From: Bacteroidota bacterium
GTDB taxonomy: Bacteria > Bacteroidota > Bacteroidia > Chitinophagales > Chitinophagaceae
Reading direction: 5' to 3'
NCBI GenBank assembly: GCA_023387985.1
Contig: JAEWHC010000008.1
Location: 124,001-188,000, forward strand
Length of the DNA stretch: 64,000 nucleotides
Shown here: in pieces, positions 36,754 to 45,091 of the stretch
Position numbering within the stretch: the stretch's first letter is position 1
Layout: each line of letters starts with the position of its first letter
Program-made: the position numbers and the translations under genes
Notes under the pieces: generated by a model
The model's input: the letters and a program-made list of their open reading frames with translations, nothing else
What the model was told of the DNA's origin: nothing
Database searches by the model: none

Positions 36754-39480
36754 TTAATCCGGTTCAAATCCAAGCATGAACGAAAAGCGGGTGGCATCTT
36801 TTAGCCCCTGGCCCGGCTGTAAACGGTCCAGCCCGATACCATAATCGAATCCAAGCAAACCAAACATGGGCAGGAAGAAGCGCATCCCAAGGCCTGCAGA
36901 ACGCCTCAACTGGAAGGGATTGTAATCTTTAAAACTGTACCAGCCATTCGCCGCTTCAAAAAATGCCAGTCCGTATATCACGCTGCTGGGATTAAGGCTA
37001 AGCGGGTAACGTACCTCGGCGGTATACTTGTTGAAAATGGTAAAATACCTCGAAGCCGCCTGTTGGTCGGGGTTGAACTTTGGGTTACTGCTTTCATAAA
37101 CCGGGTAGCCGCGATGCGAGACAATATCATACCCGATCATCATCATCTGGTTGCTCATACCGTCGCCTCCCACCTGGAAACGCTCGAATGGAGAGATGGG
37201 AACATCCGGATTGTACCGCCCCATATAGCCGTATTTGGTAGCCAGTTTCAAAACCAGTTGTTTGTTTTTCTCTTCCCCATGGGCGCGGGTAAGCGGAACA
37301 AACCATTCACCGGCAAAACGCCATTTGTGGTATTCTATCAGTTTATATTTATCCGTAGGGGTTTGGGTTTCCACGCCTTTGATCATGCTCCAGGGCGGAG
37401 TAAATTGGCCCATCAGCGTAAAATTGCTCCCCATTCTCGGGAATTGCTGCTGGTCGAGGCTGTAACGTTGCAGGGCGATCCGCAGGTTGAGGTTATTGCT
37501 GATGCCATTGTTGAAGTCATCAATAAAACGGTATTCCTTTAACTGGTAGCGGGTATAACTTGCAGCAGTCATCAGGCTGAAATAATCATCCGGCCAGCGC
37601 AACTGCTTGGTGAGCGATACGGTTCCGCCGGAACTTTGAATAAAGCTGCTCGGATTTCTTTCATAACGACCCGTCATCCAGTTGTAGGCGTTGGAAAACT
37701 TGGTGTCGTAAAATGAAACAGAAAATCCGTTGCGCTTTTTTCCACCAAGCCATGGCTCGGTAAAGCTGAAGTTATAACTGCGGTAGGCCCGGCCGTTGCT
37801 CTGTAGCCGTACGCTCAGTTTCTGACCATCACCTGTAGGCAGCGGATCCCATGCCGCTTTACGGAGAATATTTTTGACGGAGAAATTATTGAACGACACA
37901 CCCAATGTTCCGGTTAGCCCGATCATGCCGCCCCAGCCGGCGGAAAGCTCAAGCTGGTCGCTGGATTTTTCTTCAACTGTATAATCAATGTCCACCGTAC
38001 CATCGGCCATATTTGGCCTGGGGTTAATGCCAATTTTTTCCTGGTTAAAATATCCCAGGTTGGCAATTTCCCGTTGGGAACGGATCAGGTTGGAGCGGCT
38101 GAATTTCTCACCAGGTATGGTTCGCAATTCACGCCGGATTACGTGCTCCTTGGTTTTGTCGTTACCTAAAATATTGATGTTTTTGATGGTAGCCTGAGGC
38201 CCTTCCGCAATGCGGATCTCATGATCAATGGTGTCATTGTATACAGCCGTTTCAGTGGCATTGGCCTGGAAGAAAAGATAGCCGTCATCCATGTAGTAGG
38301 CACTGATGTCATTGGGATTGCCATCGGCAGACATCATTTTTCCCAATGCCTTATCCAGGGTTTCTTTGTTATAAATATCTCCTTTGTTGATATTCATAAT
38401 TGAGCTCAGTAGCGAATCCGGGTATTTTGTGTTGCCACGAAAAACCATGTTGCCAAAATAATAACGGCGTCCTTCCTGCAATTTCAGCTCCACATTCAGG
38501 TTGCCTTTGGTATTGGTATATAGGGTATCGTCCAGTATGCGACTGTCGCGGTAACCCAGCGAATTGTAATAATCCAGAATGGCTTCCTTGTCTTCCACAT
38601 ATTTTTTGGGATCGTATTTTGAGCTGCTGAATACCTTGAACCGGAAATATGGATCAAACGTGTTGCGAATTACTGTAGGTTTTAGGTAGCCCTGGTTCTC
38701 CAGCAATTCGGCAATATTTACCGGTTTGTGCTCCACCAACACCGGGGTATCCTGCGCAGGGAATAAAGTAATGCGGGTCATCTCCTTTGTGCCCTTCATT
38801 TTTCTTTTAATGCGCAGATCACCAACATTTTCGTTCCCGCCGATAAAAATGTCACTTATGCGTACCTTGGAACCCCTGGTGATCTTAAAGTCCAGATCCA
38901 TGGCATTGGGTACCGTGGCGCTGGGCGATTCCACAATTTCCACTTCCACATTGTTAAACCCTTTTTCGCGGTAATATTTTTTAATGGCTTCGCTGGCCAT
39001 TTGCTTATTGTTCTCTGTCACAATTCTTCCGGCAACAAGCCCCGATTTGGTGGTGAGTTCCTCGTGGTCGCTTTTACGCACACCGCTGAAAGTGAATTTC
39101 TGCAGGCGCGGCCGCTCGGTAACCTCTATTTCGATGGTAAGGAAATTGGGCTGGCGAAGGCCGGTTATATAAATGGCCACATCACTAAAGTAATTTTGCG
39201 ACCAAAGGTTGTTGATGGCATGGCTGAATTGTTCACCTGTGGGGATGTTTACCCGCGATCCTTTGTTCAGCCCGGCAACAGAAAGCAGGAGATTATTGTC
39301 GAAATATTTGTTGCCGGAAATAATTACAGAATCAATGATGTACTCTCGTGAAGTGGGCTGGTTATACAGGTTTTCAAGTTCCGGATCAACGCCGGTCACG
39401 GGTTGTTGCGCCAAAGCACTGTAGCTGATGAAACTCAGCAGGAAGATCAGGAGTTGCCGACAGCTAGTTTGGAGGCTCAT
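36754..39480 (-). CDS. bamA: BamA, outer membrane protein assembly factor
   Basis: 908 aa from ATG 39480; the longer frame adds 12 residues with no signal character. Signal peptide ends near residue 24 (SYSALAQ). Several POTRA domains are seen (e.g. IIDSVIISGNKYFDNNLLL, KFTFSGVRKSDHEEL, RISDIFIGGNENVGDLRIK, YFGNMVFRGNTKYPDSLL, IKNINILGNDKTKEHVI), i.e. five repeats, and then the 16-strand barrel with the family's conserved GLGMRFFLPMFGLLGFDYGIG near the C-terminus. BamA inserts barrel proteins into the outer membrane. It lies between uppS and two ompH genes. Confidence 0.96.
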   Translation of the reverse strand: MSLQTSCRQLLIFLLSFISYSALAQQPVTGVDPELENLYNQPTSREYIIDSVIISGNKYFDNNLLLSVAGLNKGSRVNIPTGEQFSHAINNLWSQNYFSDVAIYITGLRQPNFLTIEIEVTERPRLQKFTFSGVRKSDHEELTTKSGLVAGRIVTENNKQMASEAIKKYYREKGFNNVEVEIVESPSATVPNAMDLDFKITRGSKVRISDIFIGGNENVGDLRIKRKMKGTKEMTRITLFPAQDTPVLVEHKPVNIAELLENQGYLKPTVIRNTFDPYFRFKVFSSSKYDPKKYVEDKEAILDYYNSLGYRDSRILDDTLYTNTKGNLNVELKLQEGRRYYFGNMVFRGNTKYPDSLLSSIMNINKGDIYNKETLDKALGKMMSADGNPNDISAYYMDDGYLFFQANATETAVYNDTIDHEIRIAEGPQATIKNINILGNDKTKEHVIRRELRTIPGEKFSRSNLIRSQREIANLGYFNQEKIGINPRPNMADGTVDIDYTVEEKSSDQLELSAGWGGMIGLTGTLGVSFNNFSVKNILRKAAWDPLPTGDGQKLSVRLQSNGRAYRSYNFSFTEPWLGGKKRNGFSVSFYDTKFSNAYNWMTGRYERNPSSFIQSSGGTVSLTKQLRWPDDYFSLMTAASYTRYQLKEYRFIDDFNNGISNNLNLRIALQRYSLDQQQFPRMGSNFTLMGQFTPPWSMIKGVETQTPTDKYKLIEYHKWRFAGEWFVPLTRAHGEEKNKQLVLKLATKYGYMGRYNPDVPISPFERFQVGGDGMSNQMMMIGYDIVSHRGYPVYESSNPKFNPDQQAASRYFTIFNKYTAEVRYPLSLNPSSVIYGLAFFEAANGWYSFKDYNPFQLRRSAGLGMRFFLPMFGLLGFDYGIGLDRLQPGQGLKDATRFSFMLGFEPD

Positions 39481-39622
39481 GCAACGATTACATTTATATA
39501 AGATATCAAAAATCAATTGAGGCGGGGCAAATTAATGCCATTGATGCGAAGTGTTTGTTAAAAGGATTTTTTATGCGGAAAAACTGTTCCATAGCGGGTT
39601 TGGGACGGGTTTATTTAACGGA

Positions 39623-40390
39623 TTATCCCGGTTTTCCGTCGTCAACCTGGGCGCTGGTTTTGCCAAAACGTCTTTCCCGGTTCTGGTAATCGATGATGGC
39701 TTCATAAAGGTGTTTTTTGCGGAATTCGGGCCAGCGGATCTGCGTAAAATACAACTCGGCATAAGCCAGCTGGTAAAGCAGGAAATTGCTGATGCGGTAT
39801 TCGCCGCTTGTGCGGATCATCAGTTCCGGATCGGGAAAATTGCTCGTCCACAAATAATCTCGAAGCAAATCCTGCGTTACGGCTTCGGCTTTAATGATGC
39901 CCGCCTCCACATCGGCGGCAATATTGCGCATGGCATTCACCAGTTCCCAACGGCCGCTATAACTCAACGCCATAATGAGGTTAAGACCATTATTGTCTTT
40001 TAGCAAGTCGAGACATTCGTCCAGTTGCTGGTTCACTTTTTCACTCAGCATGCGCCGGTCGCCGATCACATGCATTTTAATGTTGTTCTTTTTAAGGGTT
40101 TCAGTCTCTCTGCGCACGGTATCCACCAGCAGTTCCATCAGGCCGTTCACTTCTTCATCGGGCCGCTCCCAGTTTTCAGTCGAAAAAGCATATAAGGTAA
40201 GATATTCCAACCCAATCTCAGCAGCCCCCTCCACAATATTGCGCACACTTTCCACGCCATGAAAATGTCCATAGAGCCTGTCCTGTCCCTGTTCCTGCGC
40301 CCAGCGGCCATTGCCATCCATTATGATTGCAATATGCCGGGGCAGTTTTTCTTTATCAATCTGCGAGACCAATTGCTGCAATTCATCCAT
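39623..40390 (-). CDS. uppS: Isoprenyl transferase (undecaprenyl diphosphate synthase)
   Basis: 255 aa from ATG 40390; the frame can be read three codons further to a TTG at 40399, but that TTG is part of the TACTTTTG box. The cis-prenyltransferase signature AIIMDGNGRWA has catalytic D25; GHFHGVESVR, LTLYAFSTENWERP and the C-terminal DPELMIRTSGEYRISNFLLYQLAYAELYF are all present. It makes the C55 lipid carrier for cell wall and glycan synthesis. bamA follows at 142 bp in the same direction. Confidence 0.96.
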   Translation of the reverse strand: MDELQQLVSQIDKEKLPRHIAIIMDGNGRWAQEQGQDRLYGHFHGVESVRNIVEGAAEIGLEYLTLYAFSTENWERPDEEVNGLMELLVDTVRRETETLKKNNIKMHVIGDRRMLSEKVNQQLDECLDLLKDNNGLNLIMALSYSGRWELVNAMRNIAADVEAGIIKAEAVTQDLLRDYLWTSNFPDPELMIRTSGEYRISNFLLYQLAYAELYFTQIRWPEFRKKHLYEAIIDYQNRERRFGKTSAQVDDGKPG

Positions 40391-40396
40391 ATTTGG

Positions 40397-40404
40397 CAAA
40401 AGTA
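40397..40404 (-). promoter_or_regulatory. TAnnTTTG box 6 nt before the uppS start
   Basis: Minus strand TACTTTTG, then CCAAAT, then ATG 40390. It fits a leaderless transcript and rules out the TTG start at 40399. No clear -33 box. Confidence 0.45.
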
Positions 40405-40618
40405 AGTATGTAGCGAGATTTTTTGTTCACAAGTTCAAAGGCTCATCATCGCCGGTAACGGAATAAGGCTTGCACACCATCCTGCGGGCCAGGCCTGCCG
40501 GGTTACTGGTTGAGAAGCTAAAAAAAGTGAAGGGAACCGGAAGCGGTTTGAAATCAAATATTAAAATATCATGCCTTTGAACTTCCTGATGTAAATTGCA
40601 CGCCCTAAAAAAAGGATC

Positions 40619-41266
40619 ATGGACTATAAAAAGATCATATCGGTTACCGGGATGCCGGGCTTGTTTGAATTGATATCCTCCAAGAATGACGGAGCCATTA
40701 TACGCAGCCTGAAAGATGGTACAACCCAGTTTGCCAGCAACCGGAGCCACCAGTTCAGCCAGCTGGACAGTATTGAAATTTATACCCTCGAAGACAATGT
40801 GAACCTGGCAGATGTGTTTGCTGCCATGAAAGAAAGTGAGGAAAAACTCCCCCCTTCAACAGACAACAAAGCGCTTAAATCCTATTTTGAAAAAGTATTT
40901 CCCCATATGGATTTTGAACGCGTTTATTCCAGCGATATGAAGAAGATGGTGCGGTGGTATGAGATTCTTGCAGAAAAGGAAATTGATTTTAAGGCTCAGG
41001 GTCAAGACGAAATTGACGAGAAACAAGAGGGAGAGGGAAAGGCAGAGGTAGAGGGAAAGGTAGAGGTAGAGGATAAGGGAAAGGTAGAGGTAGAGGATAA
41101 GGGAAAGGTAAAGGTAGAGGAAAAGGGAAAGGTTAAGGCAGAGGGAAAGGTAGAGGTAGAGGGAAAGGTTAAGGCAGAGGAAGAAGTAAAGGAAGCAAAG
41201 CAGTTAAAGGCTGAAGAAAAAACGGAAGAAAAACCTAAAGCGAAGAAGGAAAAGAAGGCAGATTAA
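40619..41266 (+). CDS. DUF5606 protein with a Lys/Glu/Val repeat tail
   Basis: 215 aa. The first 120-125 residues match DUF5606, a Bacteroidota family of unknown function: MDYKKIISVTGMPGLFELI, LDSIEIYTLEDNVNLADVF, LKSYFEKVFPHMDFERVYSSDMKKMVRWYEIL. The rest (about 126-215) is low complexity made of Lys, Glu, Val, Gly and Ala, with the unit KVEVEDKG repeated perfectly and several decayed copies. The DNA there carries exact 24-bp tandem copies (41059-41082, 41083-41106). No signal peptide. DUF5606 core proteins commonly end shortly after the core, often with a KxE-rich tail of varied length. Confidence 0.85.
   Translation: MDYKKIISVTGMPGLFELISSKNDGAIIRSLKDGTTQFASNRSHQFSQLDSIEIYTLEDNVNLADVFAAMKESEEKLPPSTDNKALKSYFEKVFPHMDFERVYSSDMKKMVRWYEILAEKEIDFKAQGQDEIDEKQEGEGKAEVEGKVEVEDKGKVEVEDKGKVKVEEKGKVKAEGKVEVEGKVKAEEEVKEAKQLKAEEKTEEKPKAKKEKKAD
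41030..41195 (+). repeat. Purine-rich tandem repeat inside the DUF5606 gene
   Basis: Two exact 24-bp copies at 41059-41082 and 41083-41106 plus imperfect 12-24 bp relatives before and after. The plus strand is almost only A and G apart from the T of Val codons. All units are multiples of three, so copy changes keep the frame. Confidence 0.85.
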
Positions 41267-41394
41267 GGTTGCATATTCCACGTTTCAAGCCGCAGGACGG
41301 GGGTTGGGATGAACGCTAAGGCGCCCATGATTTTGAGCAGGAACAATCCACCAATTTCACCAAATAAAACCCTGCAAATTGCGAATTGCCCGCT

Positions 41395-41436
41395 GCTCAC
41401 CCGGAGAGCTCTTTGGGAAGGGCTATCCGGGTGAGC
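41395..41436. terminator. Hairpin between convergent DUF5606 and recQ genes
   Basis: Arms GCTCACCCGGA (41395-41405) and TCCGGGTGAGC (41426-41436), perfect over 11 bp, with a 20-nt loop that can itself fold. No T-run on either side, so it may be a Rho-dependent or bidirectional stop, or a palindromic repeat. Confidence 0.55.
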
Positions 41437-41441
41437 GGGAC

Positions 41442-43766
41442 TCAATTTCCATATTCACTTAAAAATTTTATCCGCATCAACTGAAGGATTTCCCAGTCCA
41501 GCTTGAGGTCCGAAAGTTCTTTTTGAGCGACTTCTAGGCTGCTGGTTTCGCAACTTTTGAAATAGTCAATGATCTCCTCCTTGTCGTATTCATCTATCAC
41601 CTCATCAATTGCATAATCCAGGTTGAGGCGTGTTCCACTCGAAGCAATGGTCTCCATTTCATCTAGCAGTTCTTCAATACGGTAGCCTTTATTTTTCGCG
41701 ATGGTTTCCAGCGGGATCTTTTTATCGATATTCTGAATGATGTAAACTTTATTGTTGCTGCTGCTCAAAACAGATTTCATTACAAAATCTTCAGGCTTTT
41801 CAATTTCATTTTCCTCCACGTAGCGTTCGATCAGCTCTACGAAAGGCTTTCCAAATTTTATGGCCTTGCCTTTACTTACGCCCTGTATTTTTTCCAGCTC
41901 CTGCATGGTGGTGGGATACATGGTTGCCATGTCATTCAGGCTGTTTTCCAAAAAGATCACAAAGGGCGGAAGGCTTTTTTTGCGGGCGACTTCTTTGCGC
42001 AGTTCTTTCAACATTTCCAGCAGCACTTCATCCGCCGCAGCGGTTCCGCCACCTTCAGCATCATATTCACCGTCATCTTCAACCGCATCTTCAAATTTAT
42101 TGTTGAGCACAATATGGAATGGCGCGGGTTTTTTCAGCCATGCCCGGGCTTTATCTGTAAGCTTCAGAATACCGTATTCTTCTATATCCTTGCGCAACAG
42201 GCCATGCAAAAGCATTTGCCGGATGAGGCTGTTCCAGAAATGGGAATCCCTGTGCTTGCCAATGCCAAATTCCGGGATATTGTTGTGCCGGAACATTGAT
42301 ACCTGCGGGATCGGGTTCCCGGATAAAATATTGATTACATAATCTATGTTGAAATGTTCGTCAAGCGCTCTTACCACCTGCATGACCATAAGCACTTCTT
42401 TTTGTGTATCGATGGTCTCTTTCGGATGAAGGCAGTTGTCACAAAGCCCGCAATTTTCCTTTTCCCATTCTTCTCCAAAATAATGCAGTAAAATTTTTCT
42501 CCGGCAAACATTGCTTTCGGCGAAAGCAACCGTTTCATTGATCAGCTGTGCACCCACTTCCCGTTCACTCAGCGGCTTGTCACGCATCAGGTGCTCCAGC
42601 TTGGCCACATCGCTGTGCGAATAAAACAGCATGCACTTTCCTTCCATGCCGTCTCTTCCCGCCCTGCCGGTTTCCTGGTAATAGTTTTCTATTGATTTTG
42701 GAATGTTGAAGTGGATCACGAAACGGATATCGGGTTTATCAATGCCCATTCCAAAGGCTATAGTAGCCACGATTACCTGGACATCCTCATTCAGGAATTT
42801 GTCCTGCCGCTCCGAACGGATCTTCCCATCAAGGCCGGCATGATAAGCAACAGCCTTGATGTTGTTGGCGCGTAAAATTTCTGCGAGTTCTTCAGTGGTT
42901 TTCCGGTTAAGCGTATATATAATTCCACTTTTCCCCCTGTTCTGCGATATGAATTTTACGATGGCCTTAATGGTCTGTTCTTTTTTGACTTTTGGTTGTA
43001 CTTCGTAATAGAGGTTGGGCCGGTTAAAAGAACTGATGTAGACATTGGGTTTGCGCAGCCCAAGGTTTTTGATAATGTCGCTCTGCACTTTTGGTGTTGC
43101 CGTGGCAGTAAGGGCGATGACCGGAATATCCGGGTTAATCTCGTCCATCATTTCCCGCAGGCGGCGGTATTCCGGGCGGAAATCGTGTCCCCATTCCGAA
43201 ATACAGTGGGCTTCATCCACCGCGAAAAAGGAAATATTCAGATCGCGGAAGAAGTCCAGGTTGTCCTGCTTGGTCAGCGTCTCTGGCGCTACATACAGCA
43301 TCTTGGTCCTGCCGCTTGTCAGGTCATCTTTAACCTCTTTCTGCTGAGTTTTATTCAGGGTACTGTTGAGAAAATGGGCGACTTCATCATTACTGCTGTA
43401 CCCTCGAACAAGGTCTACCTGGTTTTTCATCAGGGCAATGAGCGGGCTCACTATAATCGCCACGCCTTCGCTGATCATAGCCGGTAACTGGTAACATAAA
43501 CTTTTGCCACCGCCGGTTGGCATGATGATAAAGGTATCCTGGCCCGAAAGCAGGCTTGTTATGGCTTCCAGTTGTTTGCCTTTGAATACATCAAAACCAA
43601 AATTGGCATGTAATTGCTGGTACAGTACCTCAAGTTTTTCCTTATCGGGTTCCACTGGCGGGGAAGGTTCCGAAGTTTTGGGAGATTTGGTTTTTGCTAT
43701 TTTGGTTTTTGAAGCGCTGGTTTTGGTGCCGGTGCTATCCTTTTTTGTTGCGGTTGCTTTTGCCAT
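41442..43766 (-). CDS. recQ: RecQ DNA helicase with HRDC domain (longer paralogue)
   Basis: 774 aa from ATG 43766; a TTG at 43772 is less likely. A basic, Lys/Thr-rich extension at 1-40 precedes the motor. P-loop PTGGGKS (83-89), DEAH at 184-187 (VDEAHCISEWG), QETGRAGRDG, zinc cysteines in NVCRRKILLHYFGEEWEKENCGLCDNC, an RQC winged-helix region, and an HRDC domain (about 585-650, SLPPFVIFLENSLNDMATMYP). A further C-terminal helical segment of about 110 residues (about 665-774) follows. It is the classical RecQ layout. A 22-bp palindrome lies 12 bp upstream of the start. Confidence 0.94.
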   Translation of the reverse strand: MAKATATKKDSTGTKTSASKTKIAKTKSPKTSEPSPPVEPDKEKLEVLYQQLHANFGFDVFKGKQLEAITSLLSGQDTFIIMPTGGGKSLCYQLPAMISEGVAIIVSPLIALMKNQVDLVRGYSSNDEVAHFLNSTLNKTQQKEVKDDLTSGRTKMLYVAPETLTKQDNLDFFRDLNISFFAVDEAHCISEWGHDFRPEYRRLREMMDEINPDIPVIALTATATPKVQSDIIKNLGLRKPNVYISSFNRPNLYYEVQPKVKKEQTIKAIVKFISQNRGKSGIIYTLNRKTTEELAEILRANNIKAVAYHAGLDGKIRSERQDKFLNEDVQVIVATIAFGMGIDKPDIRFVIHFNIPKSIENYYQETGRAGRDGMEGKCMLFYSHSDVAKLEHLMRDKPLSEREVGAQLINETVAFAESNVCRRKILLHYFGEEWEKENCGLCDNCLHPKETIDTQKEVLMVMQVVRALDEHFNIDYVINILSGNPIPQVSMFRHNNIPEFGIGKHRDSHFWNSLIRQMLLHGLLRKDIEEYGILKLTDKARAWLKKPAPFHIVLNNKFEDAVEDDGEYDAEGGGTAAADEVLLEMLKELRKEVARKKSLPPFVIFLENSLNDMATMYPTTMQELEKIQGVSKGKAIKFGKPFVELIERYVEENEIEKPEDFVMKSVLSSSNNKVYIIQNIDKKIPLETIAKNKGYRIEELLDEMETIASSGTRLNLDYAIDEVIDEYDKEEIIDYFKSCETSSLEVAQKELSDLKLDWEILQLMRIKFLSEYGN

Positions 43767-43778
43767 ATCCAATATATT

Positions 43779-43800
43779 TTATCCTGCCTGGGCAGGATAA
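43779..43800. repeat. 22-bp perfect palindrome upstream of recQ
   Basis: Arms TTATCCTGCC and GGCAGGATAA around TG; ends 12 bp from the recQ ATG. Either an operator for a symmetrical repressor, a hairpin in the mRNA leader, or a dispersed REP-like palindrome. Confidence 0.6.
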
Positions 43801-43889
43801 TGAAATTGAGTTCCAAAAGGTAACTCTAATTTGAAAACAAAATACAGAATCAACTAATTTTCTAATAACATTTCCTTTTTAAAACGCCT

Positions 43890-43963
43890 GAATGAACGGC
43901 CCTATTCATTCTTCCGTTTTACTGAAGAGGCCAGTTCTCGGCATTCCGGAATTGGCCTTTTTT
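43890..43963 (+). ncRNA. Candidate small RNA or leader attenuator ahead of kdsD
   Basis: Two adjacent stems are seen on the plus strand: GAATGAA/TTCATTC (43890-43911) and the terminator AGGCCAGTTC/GAATTGGCCT with one G-T pair (43928-43958) followed by T6. No plus-strand gene lies upstream before recQ, so a terminator here must end either a short independent transcript starting after about 43800 or a kdsD leader. No peptide or ligand-binding fold recognised; no family assigned. Confidence 0.4.
43928..43963 (+). terminator. Intrinsic terminator between recQ and kdsD (plus strand)
   Basis: A 10-bp stem with an 11-nt loop that contains the palindrome ATTCCGGAAT, then TTTTTT. Strong by shape. On the minus strand the stem is not followed by T. 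Confidence 0.72.
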
Positions 43964-44083
43964 CATCACGTTTGCAGAAAAGGCAGTAAAACGAGTCGAA
44001 TGGATCCTCTTCCGGCAATTGCGGCAAAAGATAATCATTTTTTAGCGTATGTTTTTTGGAGGGAAAGTGAGAAACGGGAATTG

Positions 44084-44091
44084 TACCTTTG
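44084..44091 (+). promoter_or_regulatory. TAnnTTTG box 6 nt before the kdsD start
   Basis: TACCTTTG, CCGGCG, then ATG 44098. If used, the kdsD mRNA starts at or next to the start codon, downstream of the terminator at 43928-43963. Confidence 0.45.
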
Positions 44092-44097
44092 CCGGCG

Positions 44098-45063
44098 ATG
44101 TCAAACGATGAACTGAAAGCGATTGCCCTCAAAACCATTGAGCTTGAGGCGGAAAGCGTAGCGACACTTGCCCAGCATTTGGATGATGATTTTTTTTCAG
44201 CGGTTCAGCAAATCCACGAAAGCAAGGGAAGGCTTGTGATCAGTGGTATAGGCAAGAGCGCCATAATTGCTCAGAAAATTGCCGCCACGCTCAACAGCAC
44301 CGGTTCACCGGCCTTGTACATGCATGCCGCAGACGCCATTCATGGCGATCTTGGAATGATCAAAGAGGAGGACATTGTGCTGCTCATCAGCAAAAGTGGA
44401 AACAGCCCCGAGATCAAGGTTCTTGTTCCATTCATCAAAAATTTTGGTAACCTGTTGATTGGCATGGTGGGCAACCTGGACAGTTTCCTGGCGAAAAATG
44501 CGGGTCTCCGGCTGAATACCACGGTGAGCCAGGAAGCCTGCCCCAATAATCTTGCTCCCACAAGCAGCACCACGGCTCAAATGGTGATGGGCGATGTACT
44601 TGCCATTTGCCTGATGAAGCTGAAAGGATTTTCGAGTGATGATTTTGCAAAATTTCATCCGGGCGGTTCACTGGGCAAAAAACTGTACCTGCGGGTTTCC
44701 GACCTCATTGCCGACAATTCACGGCCCGAAGTATTTCCCGGTTCCACCCTGGCAGATGTAGTACTCGACATGACACATAACCGGCTCGGCGCGACCGTAG
44801 TTACCCACAACAATGGCGAGGTTTTTGGAATTATAACGGACGGGGATTTGCGACGAATGATCGGAAAGAACCTGCCTGCCGGCACCGTGCTGGCAAAAGA
44901 CATTTGCAGCCGCAATCCACGGCAGATCGGTCCGGCTGAGCTGGCTGTAAACGGCCTTGACATTATGCGCCGCCATGATATTACCCACCTTGTGGTTGCC
45001 CAGAACAATCAATATATCGGGGTATTGCACTTGCATGACCTGGTGAAAGAAGGATTAATTTAA
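44098..45063 (+). CDS. kdsD: D-arabinose 5-phosphate isomerase (KdsD/KpsF/GutQ family)
   Basis: 321 aa from ATG 44098 (a TTG at 44089 is inside the -7 box). An N-terminal SIS sugar-phosphate isomerase domain has GIGKS at 50-54 and the phosphate-binding SKSGNS at 99-104, and the conserved HPGGSLGKKL. Two CBS domains fill the last 110 residues (FPGSTLADVVLDMTHNRLGATVV, ITDGDLRR; DIMRRHDITHLVV). It makes arabinose 5-phosphate from ribulose 5-phosphate, the first step of KDO for lipopolysaccharide. The mannose-1-phosphate guanylyltransferase gene follows 28 bp downstream. Confidence 0.93.
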   Translation: MSNDELKAIALKTIELEAESVATLAQHLDDDFFSAVQQIHESKGRLVISGIGKSAIIAQKIAATLNSTGSPALYMHAADAIHGDLGMIKEEDIVLLISKSGNSPEIKVLVPFIKNFGNLLIGMVGNLDSFLAKNAGLRLNTTVSQEACPNNLAPTSSTTAQMVMGDVLAICLMKLKGFSSDDFAKFHPGGSLGKKLYLRVSDLIADNSRPEVFPGSTLADVVLDMTHNRLGATVVTHNNGEVFGIITDGDLRRMIGKNLPAGTVLAKDICSRNPRQIGPAELAVNGLDIMRRHDITHLVVAQNNQYIGVLHLHDLVKEGLI

Positions 45064-45091
45064 AAACATACCCAATTATACCCTAGTTATT

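Larger units (their letters stand above)
43767..44097. other. Divergent intergenic region between recQ and kdsD, 331 bp
   Basis: Holds the recQ-side palindrome (43779-43800), a hairpin at 43890-43911, an intrinsic terminator on the plus strand at 43928-43963, and the kdsD -7-like box (44084-44091). Minus-strand frames (43902-44138 and a 39-codon frame 43919-44038 with CRNC) are not convincing genes. Confidence 0.6.

Noticed and set aside
36754..36775. GGTTCAAATCC, similar to a tRNA T-loop
   Set aside because: It is the end of bamA read in reverse (codons for GFEPD and stop); no cloverleaf fits around it.
41030..41195. CRISPR-like or mobile repeat
   Set aside because: Units are contiguous without spacers and encode an in-frame low-complexity protein tail.
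43919..44038. 39-codon minus-strand ORF with CRNC motif
   Set aside because: Too short, no promoter, no recognisable fold; kept only as a remark.
43902..44138. 78-codon minus-strand ORF with FYCLFC
   Set aside because: Its only ATG lies inside kdsD, it overlaps the kdsD start and its -7 box, and the strong plus-strand terminator lies within it.
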